A stretch of DNA of 54,923 nucleotides from Halorubrum sp. SD626R (lineage in GTDB: Archaea; Halobacteriota; Halobacteria; Halobacteriales; Haloferacaceae). The stretch is from positions 1 through 54,923 of the forward strand of contig NZ_CVRT01000076.1 in NCBI RefSeq assembly GCF_001261915.1, given 5' to 3'. The position numbers and the translations under genes are program-made. This document shows positions 27,847 to 35,796 of this stretch, piece after piece. The notes beneath the pieces are model-generated. The model had not been told where the DNA came from. It did not search any database and saw nothing but the letters and a program-made list of their open reading frames with translations. How positions within the stretch are numbered: the first letter of the stretch is position 1; each line of letters opens with the position of its first letter.

Positions 27847-28872
27847 ATGAGCGTCTCACGCCACCCGATAGCGCTCCGCTTAGAGCAGCAGGTGGGTAGC
27901 GCGACGAAGCTGCTCGCGACGGTCATGGTCCTGCCGCTGATCGACGGCATCTTCCCAGCGTTGATAATCGCCGGGGTCATGAGTACCGCGACCGGCGTCG
28001 TCGAGACCGGTATCCTCATCTTCGGCGGGTCGGCCACCGCGGCCGTGATCCTCGCCGAGATGGACGGCAGCCGCCGCGAGATGGTGACCTCGGTGCTGCT
28101 GATCGGTGCGGTGGTCATCCCGCTGGCGGCGCTCGAAGCCGCGTTCGCCCCCACGTTCAAGGGCTTCCTCAACCTCCCCGTCTTCGAGCGGTTCGCCGGA
28201 CTGGTGATCCTCACGATCGCCGCCAAGACGGCGAGTTCGGAGATCGGCGAGTTCCTGCCGAGCCCCGGCGTCATCATCGCGCTCGGCCTCGTCGCGAGCT
28301 TCGACCCCAGCGGCTTCGCGATCGAGACGTCGCCGGAGTACGTGGTCAACGGCGCCGCCGCGGCGGGCGTCGGCGTCGCGTTCGCGCTGTCGATCGCGCT
28401 GCTGTCGCCGCACCTCCGCGGCCGCGTCGACATCGACCGCTTCCGCTTCGGCTCGGCGGTGGCGCTCGGCGTGCTGGCGCTCCCCATCCTGCTCGGGCCG
28501 TTCGACCTGATGCAGACCGAGGCGCCCATCGCGCTGGCCGTCCTCGCCGTCACCACGCTGTTCGCCTACGACCCGAACGCCGGTCCCGTCGCGGACGCCG
28601 ACGGCGACTCGCCGGACGACTCCGATGCCGGCGGTGACCCCGCGGGCGACGGTGACGCGGATGGCGGCGACGCGGACGGCCCGGCGGGCGACGAGACCTC
28701 CGGAGGCGAGGAGCTCGATCCGACCGACCCGCCGCTCGACACCCCGCCGGACGCTCCCGGTCCGATCGTCAACGACGACGTGGCGGCGCTGGCCAACGGC
28801 GGCGAACGCGACGCGGGCGACGACGACGCCGACCCGTTCACCGACGACGACTCCCGCGCCCCCTGGCTGTAG
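27847..28872 (+). CDS. DUF5794 membrane protein
   Basis: 341 residues. Residues 1-240 have about seven hydrophobic helices and many small residues (ALRLEQQVGSATKLLATVMV, IIAGVMSTATGVVETGILIF, GFLNLPVFERFAGLVILTIA). The C-terminal 100 residues are a Gly/Asp/Pro-rich acidic tail. I recognise the opening and the pairing with the adjacent DUF5795 gene from other haloarchaea. Possibly an ion or solute transporter; no substrate can be inferred. Confidence 0.85.
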   Translation: MSVSRHPIALRLEQQVGSATKLLATVMVLPLIDGIFPALIIAGVMSTATGVVETGILIFGGSATAAVILAEMDGSRREMVTSVLLIGAVVIPLAALEAAFAPTFKGFLNLPVFERFAGLVILTIAAKTASSEIGEFLPSPGVIIALGLVASFDPSGFAIETSPEYVVNGAAAAGVGVAFALSIALLSPHLRGRVDIDRFRFGSAVALGVLALPILLGPFDLMQTEAPIALAVLAVTTLFAYDPNAGPVADADGDSPDDSDAGGDPAGDGDADGGDADGPAGDETSGGEELDPTDPPLDTPPDAPGPIVNDDVAALANGGERDAGDDDADPFTDDDSRAPWL

Positions 28873-28947
28873 GCGTCGCCGCTGGATCGATCAGCCGCCG
28901 GTCCGGCGTGTCGCCGGGGTTTAGGTGCTCCGTCCGCTACGCGGTGT

Positions 28948-29169
28948 ATGTCCAATCGCGTCGTTCAAGGGCGGATGGTGACGCCCGAGAAGCTCGCCGA
29001 GCTGGTCGAGGGGGAACCGGTGCTCGAAGCCGAGTCGATCGCCGACGCCGACCGCGACTGCCCGGAGTGCGGCGGCGACGTCATCACCGTCGGCTACATG
29101 CCGAGCGTCACCGAGTTCGTCACCGGGTTCAAATGCCAGGAGTGCGACTGGAGCGACGACGACCGCTGA
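28948..29169 (+). CDS. DUF5795 small zinc-ribbon protein
   Basis: 73 residues. The central CPECGGDVITVGYM and FKCQECDWSDDDR give a four-Cys zinc ribbon (C-x2-C, C-x2-C); the N-terminus is RVVQGRMVTPEKLAELVEG. Conserved across haloarchaea next to DUF5794, as here. A GTTTAG element about 27 nt before ATG 28948 supports a leaderless start. Function unknown. Confidence 0.85.
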   Translation: MSNRVVQGRMVTPEKLAELVEGEPVLEAESIADADRDCPECGGDVITVGYMPSVTEFVTGFKCQECDWSDDDR

Positions 29170-29263
29170 ACGAGGCGCGCCGTCGATCGCGATGGTCGCG
29201 CACCGCCCGGCGTCGGCGCCGCTCGTGTCGCCGTTCCGTCCCTCGATCGCTCGCGATCGAAAC

Positions 29264-29272
29264 CCCTTTATC
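29264..29272 (+). promoter_or_regulatory. TATA element of tRNA-Trp
   Basis: CCTTTATCGG lies about 37-43 nt upstream of the tRNA 5' end. It is the only AT-rich core element in this GC-rich gap. Confidence 0.5.
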
Positions 29273-29306
29273 GGTCTTTCGGTAAGATTCTGATGCGATA
29301 CCGAGT

Positions 29307-29481
29307 GGGGCTGTGGCCAAGCCAGGCATGGCGACTGACTCCAGAGGTTCGCGCCCGGGACGACGCTCCAGACTGATATACCGAGCGGGCGACTGATCAT
29401 CGCTCGCGTTGACGACCCTCTGGAGTTCCGAGGCGCACCGGAGATATCAGTCGATCGGGGGTTCAAATCCCTCCGGCCCCA
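29307..29481 (+). tRNA. trnW: tRNA-Trp (CCA) with a 101-nt intron
   Basis: The acceptor GGGGCTG (29307-29313) pairs with CGGCCCC (29474-29480), discriminator A at 29481. The anticodon CCA is at 29341-29343. Anticodon stem ACTGA pairs with TCAGT (29447-29451), and the T arm is GGGGG-TTCAAAT-CCCTC. These leave an intron after position 37, 29345-29445. Haloarchaeal pre-tRNA-Trp introns are known to act as box C/D guides that methylate C34 and U39 of the same tRNA. Here CTCTGGAGT (29419-29427) is complementary to the anticodon region ACTCCAGAG, and CTGA boxes are at 29373 and 29393. Confidence 0.95.
29446..29481 (+). other. candidate attachment site (3' half of tRNA-Trp)
   Basis: The character of the DNA changes sharply right after the tRNA (AT-rich, phage/plasmid-type genes), and tRNA 3' halves are the usual targets of tyrosine integrases. 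A copy of this sequence that would serve as the right attachment site was not found up to 54923. Confidence 0.5.
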
Positions 29482-29518
29482 TAGCAGTCTTCACTCTAAC
29501 TTATCACTTCTTAGTAAT

Positions 29519-29529
29519 AGATATTTAAC
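29519..29529 (+). promoter_or_regulatory. promoter of the rightward operon
   Basis: AGATATTTAACG is the TATA element; a Shine-Dalgarno GGAGGTG at 29549-29555 sits 7 nt before GTG 29563, so this mRNA has a short leader, unlike the host genes. Confidence 0.6.
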
Positions 29530-29562
29530 GAAAAACAGGTCCACCAGTGGAGGTGTCGGCGC

Positions 29563-29778
29563 GTGAGCCTCGGCTACTCCGGGAGCTTCACCGCCGAGAA
29601 GGACCGCGAGTTCTTCTGCGACACCTGCGGCGCCCGCTGTACGCGCAGCATCAACGGCGACCTCGAGTACGGCCACCTCATCGAGTGTCCGCACCGCCCG
29701 AGCAAGTTCTCGAAAGGGACATCCGACTCCGAGAGGCGCTACCGTCCCGAGGACATCAACGGGGGTGAGTCGGCTTGA
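29563..29778 (+). CDS. small Cys-containing (zinc-finger-like) protein
   Basis: 71 residues from GTG 29563 behind a good Shine-Dalgarno. FFCDTCGARCTRSI gives C-x2-C-x3-C and a further Cys in LIECPHRPS, fitting a small zinc knuckle. First gene of a tightly packed operon; its stop overlaps the next start (TTGA at 29775). Not recognised beyond this. Confidence 0.7.
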   Translation: MSLGYSGSFTAEKDREFFCDTCGARCTRSINGDLEYGHLIECPHRPSKFSKGTSDSERRYRPEDINGGESA

Positions 29779-29905
29779 GCGACGACGATCTCGGTCACGC
29801 GAGGGCCGTCGCCGAACAGCTCCGGCTCGCCGAAGAAAACGGGATCTCCCCGACGAGCTCGACGACGACCAGGAGGAAGACGAGGAGGTGGACGATGTCA
29901 AGTGA
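29775..29905 (+). pseudogene. small acidic protein gene, apparently frameshifted at a C run
   Basis: The TTG start overlaps the previous stop. The reading frame gives DDLGHARAVAEQLRLAEENG, a good haloarchaeal helix, then abruptly turns into Thr/Arg-rich text after the CCCC at 29848-29851. One extra C there would continue as SPDELDDDQEEDEEVDD and end at a TGA at 29903-29905, which overlaps the next ATG (29895). The frame-corrected protein would be about 43 residues. Sequencing error and real decay are both possible. Confidence 0.5.
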
Positions 29906-30113
29906 GCGAGCCACCGCACCTGGCGTGGGCCACGCTGGTCCGCGCGTCTCGGCTCGCTGTACGGGTTGCGGGAAGACATCGGAGAAGCGGACCGCCGAGA
30001 TCGTCGGTGACCGCTCCAGCGGGTCGTTCCGTCACGTCTGTCACTCGTGCAAGGGTGCCACGTGGTGGAACGTCCTCGAGCCCGTCGAGGCCGGAGCAGG
30101 AGGTGAGCGATGA
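29895..30113 (+). CDS. small zinc-ribbon protein
   Basis: 72 residues from ATG 29895. VSARCTGCGKTSEKRTA and FRHVCHSCKGATWWNV give a C-x2-C...C-x2-C zinc ribbon. Its start overlaps the stop of the preceding frameshifted gene by 11 nt, and its TGA overlaps the following ATG (ATGA). Likely a DNA- or RNA-binding accessory protein; unknown. Confidence 0.7.
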   Translation: MSSERATAPGVGHAGPRVSARCTGCGKTSEKRTAEIVGDRSSGSFRHVCHSCKGATWWNVLEPVEAGAGGER

Positions 30114-30289
30114 CGGGGTGCCCACACCCCACGCAGCGCCGGAGCGGTGTCTGTGAAATGTGCGCGGTCGAGAAAAAGTTCGACGGCGTTGACCTTGACA
30201 CCCTTGGAGAGTACGAGTGTCCCGAGTGCGGCCGCGGGACGTCCGGTCGCGACGTCGTCTGCTACCGATGCCGGGGTGATGACGCGTGA
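30110..30289 (+). CDS. small multi-Cys zinc-binding protein
   Basis: 59 residues, ATGA overlap at its start and GTGA overlap at its end. It contains GVCEMCAVEKKF, YECPECGRGT and VVCYRCRGDDA, three C-x2-C pairs plus CPH at the N-terminus, so one or two zinc sites. The close overlaps on both sides are the main evidence that it is a real gene. Confidence 0.7.
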   Translation: MTGCPHPTQRRSGVCEMCAVEKKFDGVDLDTLGEYECPECGRGTSGRDVVCYRCRGDDA

Positions 30290-31953
30290 GCGTCGACATC
30301 CCCAGCACGCCCGACGCCACGATCGGGACGCTTCCCGACCCGCGGATCGAGGATCGGGTCGCACCTCGCCCGGCGGCTCACGGCGCCGCCACGCAGGCCG
30401 TGTTCAACGATGTCGATCGCGACCTCGCGCTCTACTCTGCCGTCCATCAGCTGTGGTACGATGTCGTCGGGGACCGCGACGAGGAGCCCGGGATCGCCGC
30501 TGTGGTCGATCACCGGGATCTCTCGTGGCTCGAGGCTCCGACTTCGGGCCGCGAGTGGGTCGTGAAGCTCACCTCGTCGCGCTGGAAGGCCGGCACCGGG
30601 ACCGGCGACGACTACTCGGCGTACTACAAGTACGACCTCACGCTCCGCGAGCGAGACGACGAGGGCGACCTCCACAAGACCGGGAAGGCGTGCTCGCTGC
30701 GCGTGATCCCACAGTTCGCTGACCTGAACTACAAGGATGGGTCAGAGCTCACCCTCCAGTACGGCGAGGGGTCGCTCGTGCGGTGTTCGACCACGTGGGC
30801 CGACTCCGCCGACGAGATCGAGGGCCGGATGCTCGACGTCCTCGAGCTCGTCCTGGATGTCGACCGCGGTCGTCTCCTGGCGGACCGCGACGCCGACTCG
30901 CGGCGCCTCACGAAAGCCGAAGCGCATCACCGGTTCGACATCGGCTGGAAGCGCCAGGTGATCGAGGTGATGGATCAGACGCGAGACCTCATCGTCTATG
31001 GCGGGATGTCCGAGATCGAGGCGCACCAGTACCGCGTTCGCGAGGGATACCTGGAGGCGCTCCTTGACGCGGACCGCTGGCACCTCCTCGGTTTCGAGCG
31101 GACCTCCTACGATATCGAACTGAAGTGCTACCAGAACGCCGGCTGGAGCGAAATCCCGCGGGAGGATCCGGCGCACCATCCGAAGCTCGAGGCGTCGTTC
31201 GCTGGCGTCAACGGCGACGGCGCGCTCCCTCACGTCGACGACTGGGACGAGGTCATGTCCGTGCTCCGGTCGGTCGTCTCCGCACACCTGGAGTGGGCCG
31301 GCGTCGATCGCGAGGAGCTCGTCGCTGATGACTTCCAGCCCGGGCCGGCGAGCCCTGAGTACCGCTACGCGCACCCCTGCGGGCGTCGTGAGCAGCTTCG
31401 CGAGCGTTACGAGGCCGTCGGGACGGAGATCCACCGCGAAGCGCTGAAGGCGAACACCCAGGCGGTGTACGACATCCTGCGTGTCGTCGCGACCGAGTCG
31501 GGCGCGTCCTACGACGTCCTCGAGGAGCGGACCGGGCTCGCCCGCTCGACGATCCGGTACCACGTCTCCCGGCTCGTCGAGACGGGCGTCTGCGAGAAGG
31601 TCGGGAACCCGGTGCTGGTCGTTTTCCCCTCGCTCGCGGTTCTCGACGAGGCCGAGGAGATCCTCCGCCGGATCTATCCGGACGACCAGGTGGACGACAT
31701 GATGGAACGCGCCGAGCAGCGGCGCGAGCGTCGCGAGGAGCGTGACGATCCGAACTCCGTCGACGACGGCGATCAAGAGGCCAGCGACGACCAGGAGGAC
31801 GCCGGCGACGGAGATCGTGGTCGGAGCTCGGAGTGGGAGTACTTCGAGAACCTTCGGCTCGAGACGCACCAGCTGGCAACCGCGCTCGAGAAGGAGTACC
31901 TGGAGGGTGACGAGGTTCGCGTGAGGACAGATCGCCGAGACTGGGTCGAGTAA
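30286..31953 (+). CDS. large protein with C-terminal winged helix (DUF7845-like)
   Basis: 555 residues from a GTG overlapping the previous stop. The N-terminal 380 residues are an alpha/beta domain with WLEAPTSGREWVVKLTSSRW and GDDYSAYYKYDLTLRERDD. A winged helix follows at about 384-440 (TQAVYDILRVVATESGASYD, ERTGLARSTIRYHVSRLVET), then an acidic tail and a C-terminal helix. I recall this type (DUF7845) from haloarchaeal plasmids and viruses, as the last and largest gene of the early operon. It could act as a replication or transcription factor; not proven. Confidence 0.75.
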   Translation: MSVDIPSTPDATIGTLPDPRIEDRVAPRPAAHGAATQAVFNDVDRDLALYSAVHQLWYDVVGDRDEEPGIAAVVDHRDLSWLEAPTSGREWVVKLTSSRWKAGTGTGDDYSAYYKYDLTLRERDDEGDLHKTGKACSLRVIPQFADLNYKDGSELTLQYGEGSLVRCSTTWADSADEIEGRMLDVLELVLDVDRGRLLADRDADSRRLTKAEAHHRFDIGWKRQVIEVMDQTRDLIVYGGMSEIEAHQYRVREGYLEALLDADRWHLLGFERTSYDIELKCYQNAGWSEIPREDPAHHPKLEASFAGVNGDGALPHVDDWDEVMSVLRSVVSAHLEWAGVDREELVADDFQPGPASPEYRYAHPCGRREQLRERYEAVGTEIHREALKANTQAVYDILRVVATESGASYDVLEERTGLARSTIRYHVSRLVETGVCEKVGNPVLVVFPSLAVLDEAEEILRRIYPDDQVDDMMERAEQRRERREERDDPNSVDDGDQEASDDQEDAGDGDRGRSSEWEYFENLRLETHQLATALEKEYLEGDEVRVRTDRRDWVE

Positions 31954-32122
31954 CGGCGCTCGACGCGCTTCGGTTTGCTGCGGTCGGTAGCTTCGCTTCT
32001 ATCTTTATGTCTCGTTTTGGGCTCACTTCCGCGCGTCTCGCGCCTCGTTTCCGGTGAAACCTCGAGTCGCCGGCGTCGATCGCGGCGATCGCCGAGTTAC
32101 GGTGCGGTTCGAGATGGATTTT

Positions 32123-32138
32123 AGAACATAATGGTTCT
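32123..32138. promoter_or_regulatory. inverted repeat, possible operator
   Basis: AGAAC and GTTCT separated by ATAATG, followed by TTAACTCATTATC. It sits just upstream of the structured region. Confidence 0.4.
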
Positions 32139-32269
32139 TAACTCATTATCACCGATCGTGCTTTTTGAGGTGTTGAGCGTCGCGAGAGCGGCCGGTAGAG
32201 CGTCCGCGGTGCGTGGGTAGGTTAGCAGGGGACTCTACGGGTGTAGCCCCTAAGGGGGCAGACAATAAC

Positions 32270-32294
32270 GGCCGGAGCCAGAACGGCTCCGGCC
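32270..32294. terminator. perfect 10-bp hairpin
   Basis: GGCCGGAGCC-AGAAC-GGCTCCGGCC. It lies between the ends of the two convergent operons; it has no T run, so it may instead be an RNA structural element. Confidence 0.4.
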
Positions 32295-32435
32295 TACCGC
32301 AACGTACCGCCCCGCACGTGGAACCTACAAAATAGTCGTAGGACGCCCTCTCCGCGGTGAGAGTGCCGGTTGTGCGTGGACATAACCCCGAGAAGGAACC
32401 TTATCACCTCGCCTTACATCCCCAAAACCGAGTAG

Positions 32436-32699
32436 TCAGACTGGAATCGATGGCACCGCCGGGAGCGACGCCACAGATATCCACCCGGCGCCGATCGCGA
32501 CGAGCACGAGCAGCCCGACGGCGGCCGCCGCGATGAACCCGATCCGAATCGTCTCCAGCGCCGACTGCAGAATCGCAAGCACTCGATGTCCGCGCCAAAT
32601 AAGCAGCAGCGCGGTCGCGATCATCCCGGTCTGGATACCGTTGCCGGTCGCGAGGCTGATCGCCGCGTCGACGCCACCTGCGAAGGGAGCGGGCAGCAT
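32436..32699 (-). CDS. small membrane protein, last gene of leftward operon
   Basis: 87 residues with two hydrophobic segments (GMIATALLLIWRGHRVLAIL and IRIGFIAAAAVGLLVLVAIG) and short polar ends. Its ATG at 32699 abuts the TGA of the large upstream gene. No domain recognised. Probably a component of the envelope module. Confidence 0.75.
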   Translation of the reverse strand: MLPAPFAGGVDAAISLATGNGIQTGMIATALLLIWRGHRVLAILQSALETIRIGFIAAAAVGLLVLVAIGAGWISVASLPAVPSIPV

Positions 32700-35575
32700 C
32701 AGTCCCTCCGTGTGACGACATTGAACACCGGCCTATCTGACTGTCGAGCGCGGTACCACAGATACCCCCCGCCGGCGGCGACGAGGATCAGAAGCGGTGC
32801 CACCTGCTCGCTCGTCAGCTGCTCGATCGCCGTCTGGATTGTTCCCGGGGCGACGAACTCTAAGCCGAGTACGACCGCCACGAGCGTCGACGCGAGCCAG
32901 ACGCGCTGGCTCACCGCGTCCGAGCGGCGCAGCACGAGGTACGATGCGATCGGAACGCCTGAAACCACGATCAGGATGCCGACGCCCTCTGGAAGCTGGA
33001 ACAGTCCCACCCGTGCCGCGACGATCGACGCGATCACGCCCGTCGCGGTCGACGCGCGCCGGTTCGAGGTGACGAGGCTCACCACCCGGCCCATGTAACC
33101 GAGCAGTCCCTGCAGTCCCGAGAGCGCGCCGCTGCCGGTCTGCTGTGCGACTCGCTCTCCGACATCGACACCGCGGCCGCCGAACGGTTCGAACCGGCGG
33201 AAGGCAACGACTCCGCCGAGCCCTAGCAGCCCGAGTAGGAGCAACTGGCCACCGCCGATTCCGGACGGCGCGCTCACGCTTCCGACCGCGGTGCCCGCCC
33301 GCTCGCGGAACTGACCGATTGCGCCGCCCGAGTCCTCTCCTCCGCTCGACATCCCGGAGTCACGAAGGATCTGCCACGTGTCCTCCGAGTCGTCGTCTTC
33401 GAAGATCGCGGGAGACTGCGCCACGTCGCTGTCAACGACGATTGACCGCTTGAGGCTGTTCAGGAGGTACTCGACGCCAGATTCGGTGTTATAATACTCG
33501 ACGGTCACGGGGTCGCCGTCGCCGCCGGGACCGGGGGATACATCGATCTCAGGATTCTCGCCGGGCTCGACGACATCAATGCGCACGTCACCTTGTTCGG
33601 CGACCACGCGCGTCTCCAAGTGCTTCACGCGGAAGGTGTCGCCCGTCTTCGAGTTCGGGAGGTACATCTTCTGAGCACCGCTCGCATCGATGACGACGTA
33701 GTCCTCGGTCGGGAAGACATCCGAGTACGAGTAGTGCACTCGGTCGCCGTCGTCAGTCGGACCGACATTCACGTGGAAGTCCTCGCTCCGCTCGTCGATT
33801 CGGAGCTGCGTGTCGAGCTCCTCGTGGGGCGCGGTCGGGTCGGTGATCGTGACGGCGCCGTTTCCGACCGACATCTTCCGGCCGGTCGCCCTCACGTCGA
33901 CGGTTGAGCCGGCCGGCACCGAACCGCCGACGGCATCACTCACGTAGACATCGACGGTGGTACCATCGAACCGGTAGTTGTCCGCTCCGACCCGTTCCCA
34001 GCTGCCACCGTCGATCTTGTACTCGACGTTCTTCACACCGACTACGCGTGAGGACTCGAACGGGATGGTGACCTGAGCGTCTGAGGTTTCAGCCGCGTAG
34101 GTGTGGCTGACGTTGTAGCTCTCCTCGAACGTCGTCGCGGAGTAGCCGACGGAGATCTTGTCGGAGGCCTCGTGGCTGGCTTCGATGTCAGCGCGCATCT
34201 CCGGTGCGTCAGCTGACAGCGACCCGTCTCCGAGTGAGACGTTCAGGGTGTTGGTCCCCTGTTGCAGCTGGTCTTTCGGAATCGTGGCCGTGGCAGTCTC
34301 GCCGTCGGCTAGCGTCCCCGAGTGGATGGTCGTGGTTTGACCGTTCAAGTCCACGACGGGATCTTGTGTGAGAGTCGTTTTATTATACTCAAGCGACCAT
34401 GAATTGATCCCGTCTCCGGTGTGATCGATGGTAATCGAGTCGTCGCTTTGAGCGATCGGGATCCCGGTCGAGCCCGAGTCGGTAACCGTGGCTGACGCGC
34501 CTGAAGGTGTAGAAATTGTCGTTGAGCCCTGTCCGGGAGCGGTTATGCCGTTGTAATTATACTGTACGATCGACCCTGTATCAACTGAGACAGTTATCAC
34601 ATCGCCCTCATTAAGCGTCACGTCCTCTGCGCTTCTGCTTCTCTCTCCCCCGTCAACAAAATCTTCCTCTCTATGAAAGACCTCACCGTTCCTTGACCAT
34701 TCAAACGTGACCGTCAGACTATTCGTGCCAACATCGACTCGTTGAGTGATATAGTCGACCGTCGCACCATCATATTTCGCCGGCACGGTGTAACTTTCTG
34801 AACTTGAGTCGCCCGGTGGATACAAATTCTCATCAGTATTCACTTCACCCAGATCGACAGTAAACTGGGGATCGCCACCGTCCGGGCCTGACGGGTCCGC
34901 ATCTCCGGGATCAATATTTTTCATTCCACCTGACGATCCGATTTCCGTAACCGTCCTGGTGTTGGCGGCACCCGTCGTATTGATCGTCACGTTTGAGACC
35001 GCATCGTAGTCCGACAGCTCCCACGTAGCAGTCGTCCCGGAAGTTGCGGACTGAAGCGACACGTCGACGCGACCGCTGAACGTCACCGTGTTATCAGAGA
35101 AGTGAGGAGCGTCGAACACGAGGTAGCCGTCCGTGTACTCCGCGCTCGCGGTCCACTCCGAGCCGTCCTCGTGTGTTCCGTGAATCGCTCGCGGCTGGTA
35201 TCCGAGCGCCTCCTGAATCTTCCCCGCGTCGAGCGCGACCTCGCGGCCGGCTGACTCCTGATCATCCCGGAGCACGACCGCCATGCCGTCGCCGGTGACC
35301 GACGCCGCGTCGCCGTTCATCACCGTCGGCGCATGGTCGGCCGTCGTCAGGATGACCTCCAGCGAGTCCGCGTGGTCGCTCGCCAGCACGCCGCCCTCCA
35401 GCTCGCTCGCCGACAGCGCGAGCGTGTCTCCGTCGGAAACGTCCTCAGCGACGTTCGCGTCCGGGATCGTCGCCATCCCTGCCGGCGCGGCCGCAGCTGG
35501 TCCCACCGCCGCGAACGGGACGGTGGGTGCGAGTACGAGGATGACCGCGAGCGCCGGCACGAGTGCGCGTTTCAC
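32699..35575 (-). CDS. large surface (spike-like) protein with signal peptide and multi-span C-terminus
   Basis: 958 residues from GTG 35575 (KRALVPALAVILVLAPTVPF signal peptide). Residues about 30-770 are a Ser/Thr/Asp-rich beta-type ectodomain with N-glycosylation sequons (NVTI, NTTG, NKTT). From about 775 on there are four or five hydrophobic spans (GGQLLLLGLLGLGGVVAF, GVGILIVVSGVPIASYLVL, PLLILVAAGGGYLWY). The middle of the ectodomain (nt about 34350-34990) is visibly poorer in GC than its flanks. Likely a virus- or vesicle-surface protein; its size exceeds pleolipovirus spikes (about 500). Confidence 0.85.
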   Translation of the reverse strand: MKRALVPALAVILVLAPTVPFAAVGPAAAAPAGMATIPDANVAEDVSDGDTLALSASELEGGVLASDHADSLEVILTTADHAPTVMNGDAASVTGDGMAVVLRDDQESAGREVALDAGKIQEALGYQPRAIHGTHEDGSEWTASAEYTDGYLVFDAPHFSDNTVTFSGRVDVSLQSATSGTTATWELSDYDAVSNVTINTTGAANTRTVTEIGSSGGMKNIDPGDADPSGPDGGDPQFTVDLGEVNTDENLYPPGDSSSESYTVPAKYDGATVDYITQRVDVGTNSLTVTFEWSRNGEVFHREEDFVDGGERSRSAEDVTLNEGDVITVSVDTGSIVQYNYNGITAPGQGSTTISTPSGASATVTDSGSTGIPIAQSDDSITIDHTGDGINSWSLEYNKTTLTQDPVVDLNGQTTTIHSGTLADGETATATIPKDQLQQGTNTLNVSLGDGSLSADAPEMRADIEASHEASDKISVGYSATTFEESYNVSHTYAAETSDAQVTIPFESSRVVGVKNVEYKIDGGSWERVGADNYRFDGTTVDVYVSDAVGGSVPAGSTVDVRATGRKMSVGNGAVTITDPTAPHEELDTQLRIDERSEDFHVNVGPTDDGDRVHYSYSDVFPTEDYVVIDASGAQKMYLPNSKTGDTFRVKHLETRVVAEQGDVRIDVVEPGENPEIDVSPGPGGDGDPVTVEYYNTESGVEYLLNSLKRSIVVDSDVAQSPAIFEDDDSEDTWQILRDSGMSSGGEDSGGAIGQFRERAGTAVGSVSAPSGIGGGQLLLLGLLGLGGVVAFRRFEPFGGRGVDVGERVAQQTGSGALSGLQGLLGYMGRVVSLVTSNRRASTATGVIASIVAARVGLFQLPEGVGILIVVSGVPIASYLVLRRSDAVSQRVWLASTLVAVVLGLEFVAPGTIQTAIEQLTSEQVAPLLILVAAGGGYLWYRARQSDRPVFNVVTRRD

Positions 35576-35796
35576 GTGCGCTCACCTCCGCTCGACTGCG
35601 CGCGAACCCCACGCGCGGGCAGGCCAGCGCCTTTCGCACAGGCGGGTACACCGGTGGGGTTCACGCGGATCCCCCGGGGGCACGCATGCGTCGGACTCCG
35701 GATACGCGCGCGTATGAGCAGCGCCGGCCGCCGCCGCGCCGCCGCGATCGCGGTCGCGACGCTCGAACCCTTGCCGTCTCGCGATGTCAGCTGCAT
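35572..35796 (-). CDS. small basic protein between ATPase and spike genes
   Basis: 74 residues from an ATG whose A is the last base of the ATPase stop (TGATG), ending in a GTGA overlap with the spike gene. It is Arg-rich (AAARRRPALLIRARIRSPTH) and not acidic, so it does not look like a typical halophile cytoplasmic protein. The perfect overlaps on both sides argue that it is translated; composition argues against. Confidence 0.45.
   Translation of the reverse strand: MQLTSRDGKGSSVATAIAAARRRPALLIRARIRSPTHACPRGIRVNPTGVPACAKGAGLPARGVRAQSSGGERT

Larger units (their letters stand above)
31954..32435. ncRNA. structured intergenic region between convergent operons, possible ncRNA
   Basis: 482 nt without a plausible gene. 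An AGAAC/GTTCT inverted repeat with six spacer bases (32123-32138) precedes an AT-rich stretch. It is followed by a GC-rich block with at least three hairpins: one in GACTCTACGGGTGTAGCCCC (near 32231), a perfect 10-bp stem GGCCGGAGCC/GGCTCCGGCC with AGAAC loop (32270-32294), and CTCTC/GAGAG (near 32349). These could be terminators for both operons, or one small RNA with its own promoter. Confidence 0.45.

Noticed and set aside
30286..31953. Rolling-circle replication protein
   Set aside because: No HUH motif or catalytic Tyr pattern seen; the winged helix and acidic tail fit a DNA-binding protein better.
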